From the NCBI RefSeq assembly GCF_947242115.1, contig NC_074725.1, positions 19,262,398 through 19,326,397 on the forward strand: a stretch of DNA of 64,000 nt, written 5' to 3'. Positions 58,901 to 64,000 of the stretch are shown here, piece by piece. How positions within the stretch are numbered: position 1 is the first letter of the stretch; every line of letters begins with the position of its first letter. A program made the translations under genes and the position numbers. The notes beneath the pieces are model-generated. The model did no database searches, had not been told where the DNA came from, and saw nothing but the letters and a program-made list of their open reading frames with translations. Origin of the DNA: Biomphalaria glabrata (taxonomy: Eukaryota; Mollusca; Gastropoda; Planorbidae).

Positions 58901-61072
58901 TTTTGCTTTGATTTTGTTTATTTTGGGTGACATTTTAATACTATACCATCACTTGCCCCAGCGCAGCCAAGGGGTTTTGAGTTTAAAACCCCCTATCAGG
59001 GGGTTGAGTTTAAAACTCCTATCTGGGGGTTTTGAGTTTAAAACCCCCTACCAGGGGGTTTTGAGTTTAAAATCCCCTACCAGGGGGGTTTGAGTTTAAA
59101 ACCCCTTGCCAGGTTTTTTTTGCAGTTAAATCCCTCTCTTCTAATAACAAAACAAAACCAAAAAAAATAAAGGAAACAACTATCCCCAAATTCCAAGAGG
59201 ACAGTTAAGGAAGATTTTGATTTTATAACCCCCTATTCAATATAAAAAAAAAGCAAATTACACACTCAAAATTCTATGAGCGTAGCCTAAGGGTTTTGAG
59301 TTGAACTCCCCCCTCCCTCCTCTTCAGTAGGGTTTGAAGCTAAAAAAATACCTCTTCAATATAAAAAAAAGCAAATTATGCACTCGAAATGTTATGAGCG
59401 TAGGCAAATGGGTTTCGACTCAGTTATGAGTTTAAACCCCTTTTAGCGGGGTTTGAAGGTAAAAAATACTTCTTTAATATTAAAAACAAAGCAAATTATA
59501 CACTCAAAATTATATGAGTGTAGTTAAAGGGGTTTTGAGTTTGAACTGCCCTCCAGTGGAGTTTGAAGCTAAAAAAATAACTCTTCAATATAAAAAACGC
59601 ACTCAAAATGCTATGAGAGATGCTAAAAAAATACCTCTTTAATATAAAAAAAGCAAATTACACACAAAAATTATTTGAGCGTAGCGAAGCCAAGCCAATT
59701 GGGGGTTTTGAGTTTAAACCTCTCTCCTACAGTTTGCTTTTCTTAAAAGTTTAAAACTCCTCCAGATGGTTTTGAGTTACAAAAAATTCTAAAGCAATCT
59801 ACAGTTACCAAATTCTATGACCGGAGCTAAATGGGGTTTTGAATTAAAAAAACAACAACTCCAGAGATTTTTTAGTTTAAAATCCACAACAGATGATTTT
59901 GACGATAAAACTTCCCTTTTCGATATAAAATCTAAAGCAAACTACAGTCACCTAATTCCAAGAGCGTATTCAAGAGAGGTTACACATTTCTACCAGTAGC
60001 GGGGCTCCATTAATAAAGTGCTTTAAAAAGTCATCTGTCGAAATTGAAAAACACTAAATGTGGCTCAACAAAGATGGCTAGGATAGATTTTAGGAGTCAG
60101 TTATAGAGATCGGGTCTAAATCAAGGAAATCCTATGCCGAATTGGGAGTCGACCCCTTAGTAAGGTTGTGACAGAGCGTCGCATGAGGTTTGCGGGACAT
60201 GTTCTCCGACAAAATGAATTACGCATACTTAAGGGATGCATCCTAGTACAACTTAGCGCCAGTAAGGCAGTGAGAATAGCATTTGAGGGTTTTGAAATAA
60301 AACTTTTTAATAGCAAGAAAATTTACTGTAGATACCTCAGAACATTCATTTTGTTGGCTTTCTATACCAGAAATAGTGCTTGGATAGTGCTCCAAACGCT
60401 CCCCCAGATCCCATTGCTGTCAATGGCGGGGAGTCTAAAATTTTTCCACTAACTCCAGGAAGAAACATTGTAGGGCATAATAAACATCTTTCGAAAGAAT
60501 GAAGGGTCAAAATGTAATAAAGATCATGTACACACACACACATACATGCTATTAATTTTTTCTTCTCGGGGGATTCCCCCCCCCCCAAACCCCCACCGAA
60601 AAAAAAATCCTGGCTACGCCCATGATGGGCCTCCATAAAAATTCTGTCCAGGGCCTCCACTCCTAAAATCCATAGAATGCCTACTTTAAGTAGGCCTATA
60701 GACTAATCAACTACATTGACCTTCTTTATAGAGGTCACAACTACACATACACGCTTACGTCTTTCGCCCTCTAGGTCTGTCTGTGTAACATGTGGATATA
60801 ATTAGATCTAATAGACATGGCAGATATAGATATAGACAATAGAGCAGGATTTGGTTTTCCTTTTAGTAAAATTGTTTAAAATTTGCTATTACGAATTGTA
60901 ACTCCTTTGATGTGTGTTTGAGAAGATTTATCACCCCTGAATTACCTGCCTCGACAGCTTTTCCGAATCCTGGTTGACCAATGTACAGCGGCCTTCTGTC
61001 GTCCACTGATTTCAGAAACCTGACCAGTTCGTCGACCTTCATGTAGACATCATCGTCAGCACGAATCAACCA
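37035..61072 (-). CDS. CHSY: Chondroitin synthase (CHSY/CHPF family), 5' part outside the window
   Basis: Golgi type II membrane enzyme of the chondroitin N-acetylgalactosaminyltransferase family (CHGN), which extends chondroitin chains with alternating GlcA and GalNAc. Thirteen exons (1863 nt) join in frame to 620 residues and TAA. Numbered from the first visible residue: RADDDVYMK (4-12) is the DxD of the beta-1,3-GlcA-transferase half; CMGGPGVIMSRK and HEDTELGRC follow; the C-terminal beta-1,4-GalNAc-transferase half has MDVD (459-462) and GWGLEDVDFYEK (545-556). Both metal-binding motifs are intact, which favours an active CHSY-type enzyme over a CHPF-type partner. From the DDD to the end, human CHSY1 is of similar length. 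The signal anchor and first ~200 residues should lie right of 61072; no such exon was seen up to 64000. The paralogue is not assigned. Confidence 0.93.
37372..37491 (-). CDS. CHSY: Chondroitin synthase exon l with the WGxEDxD motif
   Basis: RAGGFKTDIVGWGLEDVDFY, EKCISLGLNVMRGSDPSMIH plus two bases. GWGLEDVD is the GT7-type catalytic motif. Confidence 0.96.
37818..38075 (+). mobile_element. Interspersed repeat family D
   Basis: In the chondroitin synthase intron between exons k and l. 'GACTAATTCAACTTATACCA', 'AATTTCAGCTTGATCCTAGA', 'GGGAGAAATAACGTGTACAA', 'ACAGACAGACAGAGTGGGTTGAT'-like end. A poly-G run precedes it at 37715-37728. Confidence 0.7.
38268..38530 (+). mobile_element. LINE 3'-end fragment
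   Basis: Reads CCACGATGACCTACTGTTAC (HDDLL) and then TVPGKRRGG, DNIKEWTGLSLREILSKAKD, REEYRKKIDRSCVVSQQ. This is the GTVPGKRRRGRQRKRWEDNIxEWTGL tail of invertebrate LINEs. Same family as 50745-51055 and the tails at 41985 and 46610. Confidence 0.7.
39033..39158 (-). CDS. CHSY: Chondroitin synthase exon k
   Basis: NPDSICYKQKDCDSLLNSRR, DEVGLWRSFSYGIGSVYKSD, LV plus two bases. GLWRSFSYGIGSVYKSDLVR aligns with GFWRNYGFGITCIYKGDLVR. Confidence 0.95.
39411..39611 (+). mobile_element. SINE family 1, headless copy
   Basis: 'TTTAATTTCGGGATCTTTGG', 'AAGTCCACCCAGCTC', 'AAAGGCGGTTGGTCGTTGTG', 'CCTCGTTAACCGTGGGCCAC', 'CAAGGTCTGAAAAAGGAAAG'. The tRNA-like head is missing. In the intron between exons j and k. 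Confidence 0.7.
40211..40364 (-). CDS. CHSY: Chondroitin synthase exon j with the DVD motif
   Basis: GLMTALSDLPYTSLLLFMDV, DMEYSSYFLHRVSKYTVQGR, STFFPIYFVHF plus two bases. LLLFMDVDMEYSSYF aligns with LLFFCDVDLVFTTEF, the metal-binding DxD of the GalNAc-transferase half. Confidence 0.95.
40774..41272. mobile_element. hAT-like element with nested SINE-2
   Basis: The left end CAGGGACGGCCTTAGGCATA and right end ...TTATCTAGGATGGCCCTG are loosely inverted. The left end matches the element at 4768-4907. A SINE-2 (40965-41205, minus) splits it. The target duplication is not clear. Poly-G (41041-41055) and poly-C (41322-41343) runs are near. Confidence 0.5.
40965..41205 (-). mobile_element. SINE family 2, reverse copy
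   Basis: Minus-strand reading gives 'AAGCATGGTCGAGAAGCTAA', 'GAGGTTCGACACCCGACTCG', 'CAGCATGGAAAACCAACTCC', 'CTGGTCCACAGTTAGAGATT'. Its poly-G is inside the 'ACCCCC' tract of the SINE body. Second copy at 19327-19565. Confidence 0.75.
41518..41673 (-). CDS. CHSY: Chondroitin synthase exon i
   Basis: GYRGKVELRVVVFTDDRGEH ... SKIPSLDIRMTYLDEPFNRG, K plus one base. Second beta strand of the nucleotide-sugar-binding fold (VVVF.DD). Confidence 0.92.
41911..42670 (+). mobile_element. Composite repeat family C, copy 1, split by a SINE
   Basis: Head GGTTACAAGGACAGTTTGTG with a hairpin, then 'CGGCCCCCGAAGTGGTCCAC', then a LINE tail ('AGAAAGAAGGTTGACAGATC', 'TGCCCCAACGGTCCAGCAGA') and a 3' region ('GTAGCCGTTTCATCAGAACT', 'GAGATCTCAAAGGGACGGAC'). 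The SINE at 42140-42396 interrupts it. The same arrangement without the SINE is at 46530-47460. Confidence 0.7.
42140..42396 (-). mobile_element. SINE family 1, complete, with 9-bp TSD
   Basis: CCTGGCCTA flanks it exactly (42131-42139 and 42397-42405). Minus-strand reading begins 'AGGCTGGGTGGTAAAGCGCT' and 'GGTCCCGGGTTCGAATCCTC', a tRNA-like head, then the family body to 'AAGGTTTGAAAGGGGAA'. The uninterrupted site is present at 46770-46787. This is the best reference copy of family 1 in the window. Confidence 0.88.
42863..43002 (-). CDS. CHSY: Chondroitin synthase exon h
   Basis: EADHLDEENEGQGSQGQGKT then IHMLMPLYQRSAIYKRFLEM and HARAIV. IHMLMPL is the start of the C-terminal GT fold (INILIPL in vertebrates). 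A GQGSQGQG stretch precedes it. Confidence 0.9.
43003..44049. other. Chondroitin synthase intron g-h
   Basis: A plus-strand frame at 43246-43452 and an overlapping minus frame have no recognisable motif. No repeat family was identified. Confidence 0.4.
44050..44235 (-). CDS. CHSY: Chondroitin synthase exon g
   Basis: GHLKSYPENAKLKLQFVNET, YHRLTTDRGVEVMLFLKKWY, QKKKYVQPVYLRKPFLPGFV, DF plus two bases. Equivalent to the YRRVNPxxGAEYILDLLL region of CHSY1 (RGVEVMLFLKK). Confidence 0.9.
44802..44944 (-). CDS. CHSY: Chondroitin synthase exon f
   Basis: VKSIYQGHDKSWEYIRYKRM, FSTTFETGKLEFPIEFKRRT, ELHLEMT plus two bases. Corresponds to the linker between the two transferase halves. Confidence 0.85.
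45641..45910 (+). mobile_element. LINE C-terminal fragment
   Basis: SDRWEDIALDLTRWRETVTK followed by YLWTGVSLQNRAPQPDEDVC, which resembles the end of LINE proteins where '(A)xDRxxWRxxVxx' precedes 'CxxCGRxCxSRIGLxSHxRxC'. The Cys pattern is partly lost. It is intronic, between exons e and f; not a host gene. Confidence 0.55.
46265..46475 (+). mobile_element. Interspersed repeat family D, shorter copy
   Basis: 'TTAATTGACTAACTGGTTAA', 'AAAGTTTCAACTTGATCCGT', 'TGTGGGAGAAATAACGTATT', 'GACAGACAGACAGAGTGAGT'. Confidence 0.65.
46530..47460 (+). mobile_element. Composite repeat family C, copy 2 (uninterrupted)
   Basis: Head with perfect 8-bp stem hairpin GTTTGTGT-GGAA-ACACAAAC (46547-46566), then 'CGGCCCCCGAAGTGGTCCAC', LINE-like tail (GTTGACAGATCCTGTGTGGT), 'CCTGGCCTAACTGATGTC', and a 3' region with 'ACGGACGGACGGACAGACAG'. 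It has the same plan as copy 1, so it is a defined composite element rather than chance neighbours. Confidence 0.7.
47601..47662 (-). CDS. CHSY: Chondroitin synthase exon e (62-bp small exon)
   Basis: Adds N + AVERRGEEIINLENIRLLPK. It is the only segment found between 44944 and 49033 that enters in phase 1 and leaves in phase 0, as the neighbours require. Without it exon d runs out of frame into exon f. Acceptor TTTAG, donor AAG|GTAATA. It is too short for ordinary ORF detection. Confidence 0.75.
47663..48704. other. Chondroitin synthase intron d-e
   Basis: AT-rich. A poly-C run lies near 48288. 'TTTTGGTGTATCCGGTGTACAGAATAG' at 47956 also occurs near 10171 and 51391 as 'TTTTGGTGTATC(T/C)GG(T/C)G(T/C)ACAGAATG', a short dispersed repeat I could not place. 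Confidence 0.45.
48705..48925 (+). mobile_element. Interspersed repeat family D
   Basis: 'ACTATATCTCTCAATAATG', 'TTGACTAATTAGTTAACTTT', 'GTGAAACGTTTCAACTCGAC', 'GTGAGAGAAATAATGTGTAC', 'ACAGACAGAAAGAGTGAGTC'. Confidence 0.65.
49033..49189 (-). CDS. CHSY: Chondroitin synthase exon d
   Basis: KLYEKKTTLLAEIEPADKYI ... STYDKFFT plus one base. A linker region with low conservation; accepted from frame, splice sites and position. Acceptor CTTTAG, donor ACGA|GTAAGT. Confidence 0.8.
49303..49362. repeat. (CA)n microsatellite
   Basis: About 29 CA units, with one break near 49320. In the intron between exons c and d. Confidence 0.95.
49688..50346. repeat. ~660-bp polypurine tract (GA/GAAA-rich)
   Basis: The plus strand is almost all A and G, mostly AGAGA and GAAAGA words, with only scattered C or T. 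Open frames up to 221 codons on the minus strand (Ser/Leu/Phe) and 151 codons on the plus strand (Lys/Glu/Arg) are composition artefacts. Such tracts can adopt triplex (H-DNA) structure. Confidence 0.95.
50745..51055 (-). mobile_element. LINE tail with inverted 5' part
   Basis: The plus strand of 50873-51050 reads HIPNEEIRSRINIVIG, HDDLLTTVK, RLYGHITRSSGLAKTFLQVT, VPGKRKT. The minus strand of 50745-50850 reads the next part of the same protein type (MSLKESLSKAKDKEEWRKKV, NRSCMVPQWSS). The two parts meet 5' end to 5' end, as in twin-priming inversion. Broken copy. Confidence 0.6.
51142..51306 (-). CDS. CHSY: Chondroitin synthase exon c
   Basis: 55 residues: MKDLFYQNYQELDEP ... MNALTLHPLKEAAYVFRMDN ... 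ITLQ. The ALTLHPLK motif corresponds to AITLHPNK in CHSY1. Phase 0-0. Confidence 0.92.
51425..51499. repeat. Detached units of the 27-bp minisatellite
   Basis: Three units of 'GATCTAGTGGAACATCTATT' type before the SINE at 51500. The main array resumes at 52335, so foreign DNA separates the two parts. Confidence 0.8.
51500..51775 (-). mobile_element. SINE family 1, complete
   Basis: Minus-strand reading starts 'GGAGCCGCGGTGGCTGAGCT' and 'GGTCCTGGGTTCGAATCCTG', a clear tRNA-like head, then the standard body to 'AAGGTCTGAAAAGGGAAC'. It sits at the edge of the 27-bp minisatellite. Confidence 0.82.
51790..52320. mobile_element. Unidentified ~530-bp insert between the minisatellite halves
   Basis: GC-richer than its surroundings, with 'AACCATGGCTGGGTACCCAC', 'CAATCATGGGAAAGGCTTCG' and 'CACCCAGTGATACACCCTGG'. 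It could be a LINE 5' region. It has no open frame of note and no TIR was recognised. Confidence 0.35.
52335..52897. repeat. 27-bp minisatellite, ~21 units, open on both strands
   Basis: Units of 27 bp built on GATCTAGTGGAACATCTATT plus TGATAAA/TAATATA. As 27 is a multiple of three, the array stays open in one frame per strand: plus LVEHLFDKD x ~20 (194 codons), minus STRSLSNRC x ~20 (227 codons). Variants (D/N, K/R/I) interleave along the array. In the intron between exons b and c; no splice link to the gene was seen. Confidence 0.93.
53086..53137. repeat. (TA)n microsatellite
   Basis: About 26 TA units, next to the 41-bp repeat. Confidence 0.95.
53147..53270. repeat. 41-bp tandem repeat, 3 units
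   Basis: 'CTTCAATTAGTTTATCAATA' recurs at 53161, 53202 and 53243. It ends 17 bp before the donor site of exon b, so length change here would sit close to a splice site. Confidence 0.85.
53287..53474 (-). CDS. CHSY: Chondroitin synthase exon b
   Basis: GKLGLAGSFCMGGPGVIMSR ... TGHEDTELGRCI ... GVQCTLAFQ. Matches FCMGGPGVIMSRE...TTHEDVEVGRC...GVQC of vertebrate CHSY. Phase 1 in, 0 out. The preceding intron is 7.5 kb. Confidence 0.93.
53765..53895 (+). mobile_element. SINE family 3 copy
   Basis: 'CTACCTGGTCGTCTCCGTGG', 'TCCCGGGTTCGAACCCTACC' (B-box-like), 'TGGGAGGTTTGGGCTAGGAT', 'GAATTCTGAAGGAAATTCCG', 'AAACATGTAAGAA'. Confidence 0.7.
54025..54062. repeat. 12-bp repeat CAGATCACGTCA, 3 units
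   Basis: Three near-perfect copies of (C)AGATCACGTCAC. Each contains the half-palindrome CACGTCA, but no regulatory role is shown. Confidence 0.8.
54890..55190 (-). mobile_element. Interspersed repeat family D, diverged reverse copy with internal duplication
   Basis: Carries 'CTCCATCTGTCTGTCAG' at one end and 'TCAATTAATTAGTGGTAACT' at the other. Inside, a ~55-bp segment (GTACAGATTTTGAATTTGAA ... CTCCCACTTCCCGCTCT) is present twice in tandem (54950-55044). Confidence 0.45.
55290..55475. repeat. Imperfect inverted repeat / fold-back element, ~185 bp
   Basis: The left arm (TGTACAATCGAGACTAATCA ... ATAGAAGGCCTCAGCACTGA) and right arm, reverse-complemented (TGTAACGAGACCAATAGTCA ... TAGAAGGCCTGAACACTGAC), pair over about 65 bp with a ~35-bp centre. 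No coding. Confidence 0.7.
55853..55993. repeat. GA-rich polypurine tract, ~140 bp
   Basis: Nearly pure (GA)n with AAAGAGA and GGGAGA breaks. The open frames (Arg/Glu or Leu/Ser) are artefacts. Confidence 0.95.
56069..56720. repeat. 17-bp degenerate tandem array split by a MITE
   Basis: About 25 diverged units of TAATTTAGGCCTATATG over 56069-56400 and 56630-56720, with changes at the GGCCT core. The 215-bp element at 56407-56621 interrupts it. Confidence 0.85.
56407..56621. mobile_element. hAT MITE, 215 bp, perfect 8-bp TSD, inserted in the tandem array
   Basis: Ends CAGCGCTTTTTTGT ... AAAAAAGCCCTG. The octamer CCTATATG, a piece of the array unit, flanks it exactly (56399-56406 and 56622-56629). 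Inside, a 21-bp unit TAGGTGCCGGTACTCAGTGA occurs three times (from about 56431), and the right part has GTACGCCGTACTGGTGCGTAC-like palindromes. Confidence 0.92.
56721..58170. other. Chondroitin synthase intron a-b, gene-free part
   Basis: No exon or repeat was recognised. A 93-codon plus frame (57558-57839) shows no known motif. Confidence 0.4.
58171..58488 (-). mobile_element. SINE family 1 with an internal ~45-bp duplication
   Basis: Standard family body and head (CCACCGCGCCTCC at the end). 'GCCCACGGTTAA' occurs twice (58237 and 58272) with 'ACAGGGGCTTCCCACAAAAATCCT' between, which the other copies lack; 'CCCAAACTTTTCCCCAGC' is a second small repeat. Confidence 0.8.
58549..58765. repeat. 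20-bp tandem repeat, ~11 units
   Basis: Units GTAGTAAATGTATTATAATT with few changes (ATAAAT, GCAAAT, GTGAAT, ATGGTA). High uniformity suggests recent expansion. It ends 26 bp before the hAT element at 58792. Confidence 0.95.
58792..60624. mobile_element. hAT-type element, 1833 bp, perfect 8-bp TSD
   Basis: Starts CATGGGCGTAGCAAGGGGGG and ends ...ATCCTGGCTACGCCCATG. ATGGGCCT flanks it exactly (58784-58791 and 60625-60632). Interior: repeated GGGGTTTTGAGTTTAAAACC blocks (58970-59110), diverged blocks of 'CTCTTCAATATAAAAAA ... CTATGAGCGTAG' (59270-59690), and a LINE tail. No transposase is seen. Confidence 0.88.
60062..60232 (+). mobile_element. LINE protein fragment inside the hAT element
   Basis: AQQRWLGRILGVSYRDRV, IKEILCRIGSRPLSKVVTER, RMRFAGHVLRQNELRI. 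This is the post-RT tail (RWLGHVLRM-type). It lies wholly inside the TIR-bounded element, so it was captured or inserted there. Confidence 0.65.
60946..61072 (-). CDS. CHSY: Chondroitin synthase exon a (first visible)
   Basis: WLIRADDDVYMKVDELVRFL ... RRPLYIGQPGFGKAVEA plus one base. Acceptor TTTCAG, donor CAG|GTAATT. The reading starts in phase 0, so an upstream coding exon must exist. Confidence 0.93.
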
Positions 61073-61529
61073 CTGAAACAAGAACAACATTTAAAATACT
61101 TAAAAAAAAAACAAAAAAAAAAACCAAAGCTTATATTCAACATAGTTGTATTACTTAGATTGGATCAGTCGTTTATTTAAATTTGCAATAGATACACACT
61201 AACAACAATAAATCCACAGCGATTACAAATATTTTTACCAATTGTTTTTGTTTGGCGAAACTTCATGCTTTTAGCTCTCTCTACGCTTATGATCCTATCA
61301 CTTGTCTGGACCAGTTGGAGAGGGGTAGGGGGAGAAAGAAGAGGTATCTGGGTGATCGCTTTTTAAATACATTTATTTAAAAAAAAGGTAAACGATCTGA
61401 ATTCGAACTCGATGGCTAAAACCTCCTCAGCCTTTTAAAGCAAATAAACTAACCACTCTGCCAAGAAACCGCTTATGAAAATATAGGGTATATTGTTATC
61501 TATTGTTAGATTCAAACTTTAAAGCAACG
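61073..61529. other. Sequence upstream of the first visible chondroitin synthase exon
   Basis: Presumably intron. No coding exon was seen. Confidence 0.4.
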
Positions 61530-61765
61530 ACCAATTTATACCACCACATCAGTGCAATTTCTTTCCCTTGTTCGAGATACCAAACAAAATAATCAATTAC
61601 CAATTAACTAATTGGACTCTTTTTATTGTTTCTTGTATTGTCAGGTAAAAGAAATAATTGTACAAATTTTCAGCTTGATCCAAGATCAGATGTGGGAGAA
61701 ATAACGTGCACAAAATTTTTACCAGACAGACAGACAGAGTTGATATAAGCTTTGTAAAAATAAAT
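61530..61765 (+). mobile_element. Interspersed repeat family D
   Basis: 'ATTTATACCACCACATCAGT', 'TTCTTTCCCTTGTTCGAGAT', 'AATCAATTACCAATTAACTA', 'CAGGTAAAAGAAATAATTGT', 'GGGAGAAATAACGTGCACAA', 'GACAGACAGACAGAGTTGAT'. One of the better preserved copies. Confidence 0.7.
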
Positions 61766-62234
61766 AAAAAAGAAATAAGTTGAAATGGATATAATTATCA
61801 GCTGAATTGTGGATTCAGTTTAAAAACCCAGTCATCTCCCTTTACGAGTTCGATTTTTTTTTAAGACCCTGCTCTCATTGTTTAAATAATAAATTCAGCC
61901 ACATAGAAAATGGAAGAAAAAAAGCGGAATGGGGGGGGGGGGGGGCGATATAAGGTAACCTAAAGAAAAATGTAAGGGGAAAAAATGGAAGATTGATGAA
62001 GATTTAAAAAATAATAGACAAAAACACGACAAGAACGCCATATTGAATGATCACTGTTACAACCTATAATAATAATTAGTTTGTTTATCAGCGAATGAAA
62101 TTTGATTCTATTGGGCTAAAAAAAAATGCACAGTAACTATTTAGGGCCTTTAATCGACCATAGATGAAAATCATCAACAGAAATTATCTTACAAGAGTCT
62201 GAAGTAGACTTAATGTCTGGAACAAGCACAATAC

Positions 62235-62470
62235 TGGTCGCGGCGTTTAGGTGGTACTCGGGACATTTCGGTGGTATTCGGGACGTTTCGGTGGTACTCG
62301 GAACGTTTCGGTGATACTCGGGACGTTTCGGTGGTACTCGGGACGTTTCGGTGGTATTCGGGATGTTTCGCTGGTACTCGTAACGTTTCGGTAGTACTCG
62401 GGACGTTTCGGTGATACTCGGGACGTTTCAGTGGTACTCGGGACGTTTCGGTGGTTCTCGGTGCGTTTTG
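62235..62470. repeat. 20-bp GC-richer minisatellite, ~11-12 units
   Basis: Units of GTTTCGGTGGTACTCGGGAC with T/C and G/A variants. CpG-rich (CGGTGG, CTCGGGACG) against an AT-rich background. The minus-strand frame (RPEYHRNVPSTTETSRVP) is an artefact, since 20 bp cycles through three frames. Confidence 0.93.
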
Positions 62471-62849
62471 GCGATATTTAACTTGATTTTTAGAAAAGTA
62501 TTGTTGACGACATATTGTACAGAAGTCAAAAAGCATTTCTGGGAATTCGGATTAGAAGTAATTTAGGAACGTAGTAAATCATGAGACAGTTGTAAAAAAA
62601 AAAATTGAAAAACAGTATGTATAATGCTAAAAATAATACAAGGGAGATAACGCAAATATCACGCTGTCAGAGCTTGATAGTTCTGTGTAGTTAAGAAAGC
62701 ACATTGACGCACAATGAGGAAAAAACAACAACAGCAGAGACTTAAAGGTTTGAACATTTAACTGAAGCTTACATTTTAAAGGGACCATTACTCTTTATCA
62801 CTCTCTTTCCGACATTTGTTGTCGTTGTTCTGAGCCTGAGAATGGCAAC

Positions 62850-62871
62850 CCCCCCCCCCCCCCCCCCCCCC
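62850..62871. repeat. Poly-C homopolymer, 22 bp
   Basis: Uninterrupted C run. A similar poly-G of ~18 lies at 61930-61947. Confidence 0.9.
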
Positions 62872-63900
62872 CAAGATTGAAAGAGAACAAAGAAGATGGC
62901 CGTTATTAACGAGGTCATTACAAATGAATGTACTATTCAAATTCCCAAAAGACTGCACGGAATTAATTTAAAAAGAGAGCTCCTCGTGCCATTAAAGAAA
63001 TCAGCAAGTTTGCTGAAGAAATGTAGTTTCAAACATTAAAGCAAAAGGGGACTAATTCAACTTATAACAACAACAACACCTGTCAAATACAAGCGAGAGA
63101 TTAATGGTCCGGTTGTCTGAGATATTATTTTGGTACTGGTGTTTCTACGCACATTTATGTTGAAGTTAAAAAGCTGTGCATATTTACGAATAAAAGTTAC
63201 ATACTGTTTTGTTTTAAAAGTTTGTTTCGGTTTATTTCAAGTTGTACATTAAGACCTTTATACACTTACACCTGTTTAGTTGTACTACCTGTATGAATCT
63301 ACGAACTAACGACCGAGTATCGACAGGACTCTAGAGTCTAGACTAATTTATTATGTTACGTGTCACTTGTATCTATTATGAATATTTTTCTTCATTGCGC
63401 ATTTTACCCCTTGGGCTTAAGAAACTGTTCATGAAGAATTGAATGTTATCAGACTTCCAAAACAATGTAATATCAGAACTATGACCGATCACTCGAGTCA
63501 AAAGAGTGCAGCGCTAGATTTGAAAAGACTACTCTAATCTCATTTATAAAGAGGACAGCTCTACGTCAAAGCCACTATTCAATGGGAGTGGCTGTTTACG
63601 AAATAAGGAAATTGTACAATCCAGACGGGTTACGAAACTTTTCAACCCCATTCACGTTTTCAGATAATGGCATGAATTGTGAACTTGTTTGCGTGGTTCC
63701 GCTTTTCAATAGGTCGTCACTTTGAAGTTCCTCTGTAATTTTCAAGTGCTAAAGGACCTGTAGGGTGAGAATTGTATTTCTAGGCCATTCTCAATTACTA
63801 CGTGAAAAATCGCCATTTTTTTAATTTTTTTTTAAATCCAGGAATCTGAAATATTTTTTTTTTAATTTATTGAATTTAAGAAATGGAGTCACAAAGTTAA
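62872..63900. other. Right-edge gene-free sequence
   Basis: A short family D head at 63045-63085 (GGGGACTAATTCAACTTATA, CACCTGTCAAATACAA) is the only repeat recognised. No exon of the chondroitin synthase N-terminus was found here. Confidence 0.4.
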
Positions 63901-63905
63901 TGCAA

Positions 63906-64000
63906 TGATTTATCATCACCGTCATCATCACCACCACCCCATTATCATCATCATCACCACCACCATCACCATCATTATCATCATCATCGTTAGTACCACC
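63906..64000. repeat. (ATC/ACC)n microsatellite at the window edge
   Basis: TCATCACCGTCATCATCACC-type trinucleotide repeat that continues to the end of the window. Confidence 0.9.

Noticed and set aside
62210-62536. 108-codon minus-strand frame and possible missing chondroitin synthase N-terminus
   Set aside because: It is the 20-bp minisatellite; the peptide (Pro/Glu/Thr/Arg repeats) has no resemblance to the N-terminal part of CHSY proteins.

Overview
The window looks like nuclear DNA of a gastropod mollusc, most likely a freshwater pulmonate such as a planorbid snail. It is AT-rich, has long introns, and is packed with tRNA-derived SINEs, LINE tails, hAT and other terminal-inverted-repeat elements and microsatellites. 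Both host genes are animal genes on the minus strand with GT-AG introns. The phylum and family are inferred from the repeats and gene style, not from any database search.

Two host genes can be reconstructed exon by exon. (1) A class II CPD DNA photolyase occupies 17124-32416 (minus). Its 14 exons join in frame to a 710-residue protein. The catalytic half is strongly conserved. The N-terminal ~220 residues are a lysine-rich extension built partly from three tandem copies of one 141-bp exon. The first exon looks like a mitochondrial targeting sequence and contains a perfect D-box-like palindrome. (2) A chondroitin synthase (CHSY/CHPF family) lies upstream at 37035-61072 (minus). Thirteen exons join in frame to 620 residues and a stop. 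The N-terminal exons, with the membrane anchor, lie beyond the right edge. The genes are head-to-tail with about 4.6 kb between them.

Layout: 1-17 kb is gene-free and holds LINE tails, hAT-type elements with clear 8-bp target duplications (7478-7776, 8404-9821, 10581-12863), SINEs, an inverted-repeat pair and a broken Ty3/gypsy-like fossil (13370-14290). 17-32.4 kb is photolyase; its introns carry a 5'-inverted LINE, SINEs, a hAT MITE and a piggyBac-like MITE. 32.4-37 kb is intergenic, with an AT-poor patch near the photolyase start and a 68-bp alternating tandem array. 37-61 kb is the chondroitin synthase; its introns hold minisatellites (27, 20, 41 and 17 bp units), a 660-bp polypurine tract, LINE tails and nested transposons. 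61-64 kb is intronic or upstream sequence with another 20-bp minisatellite and no exon that I could recognise.

I found no canonical tRNA, rRNA or CRISPR. The two genes act in unrelated pathways (light-driven repair of UV damage; glycosaminoglycan chain building in the Golgi). Their adjacency gives no evidence of a shared function.
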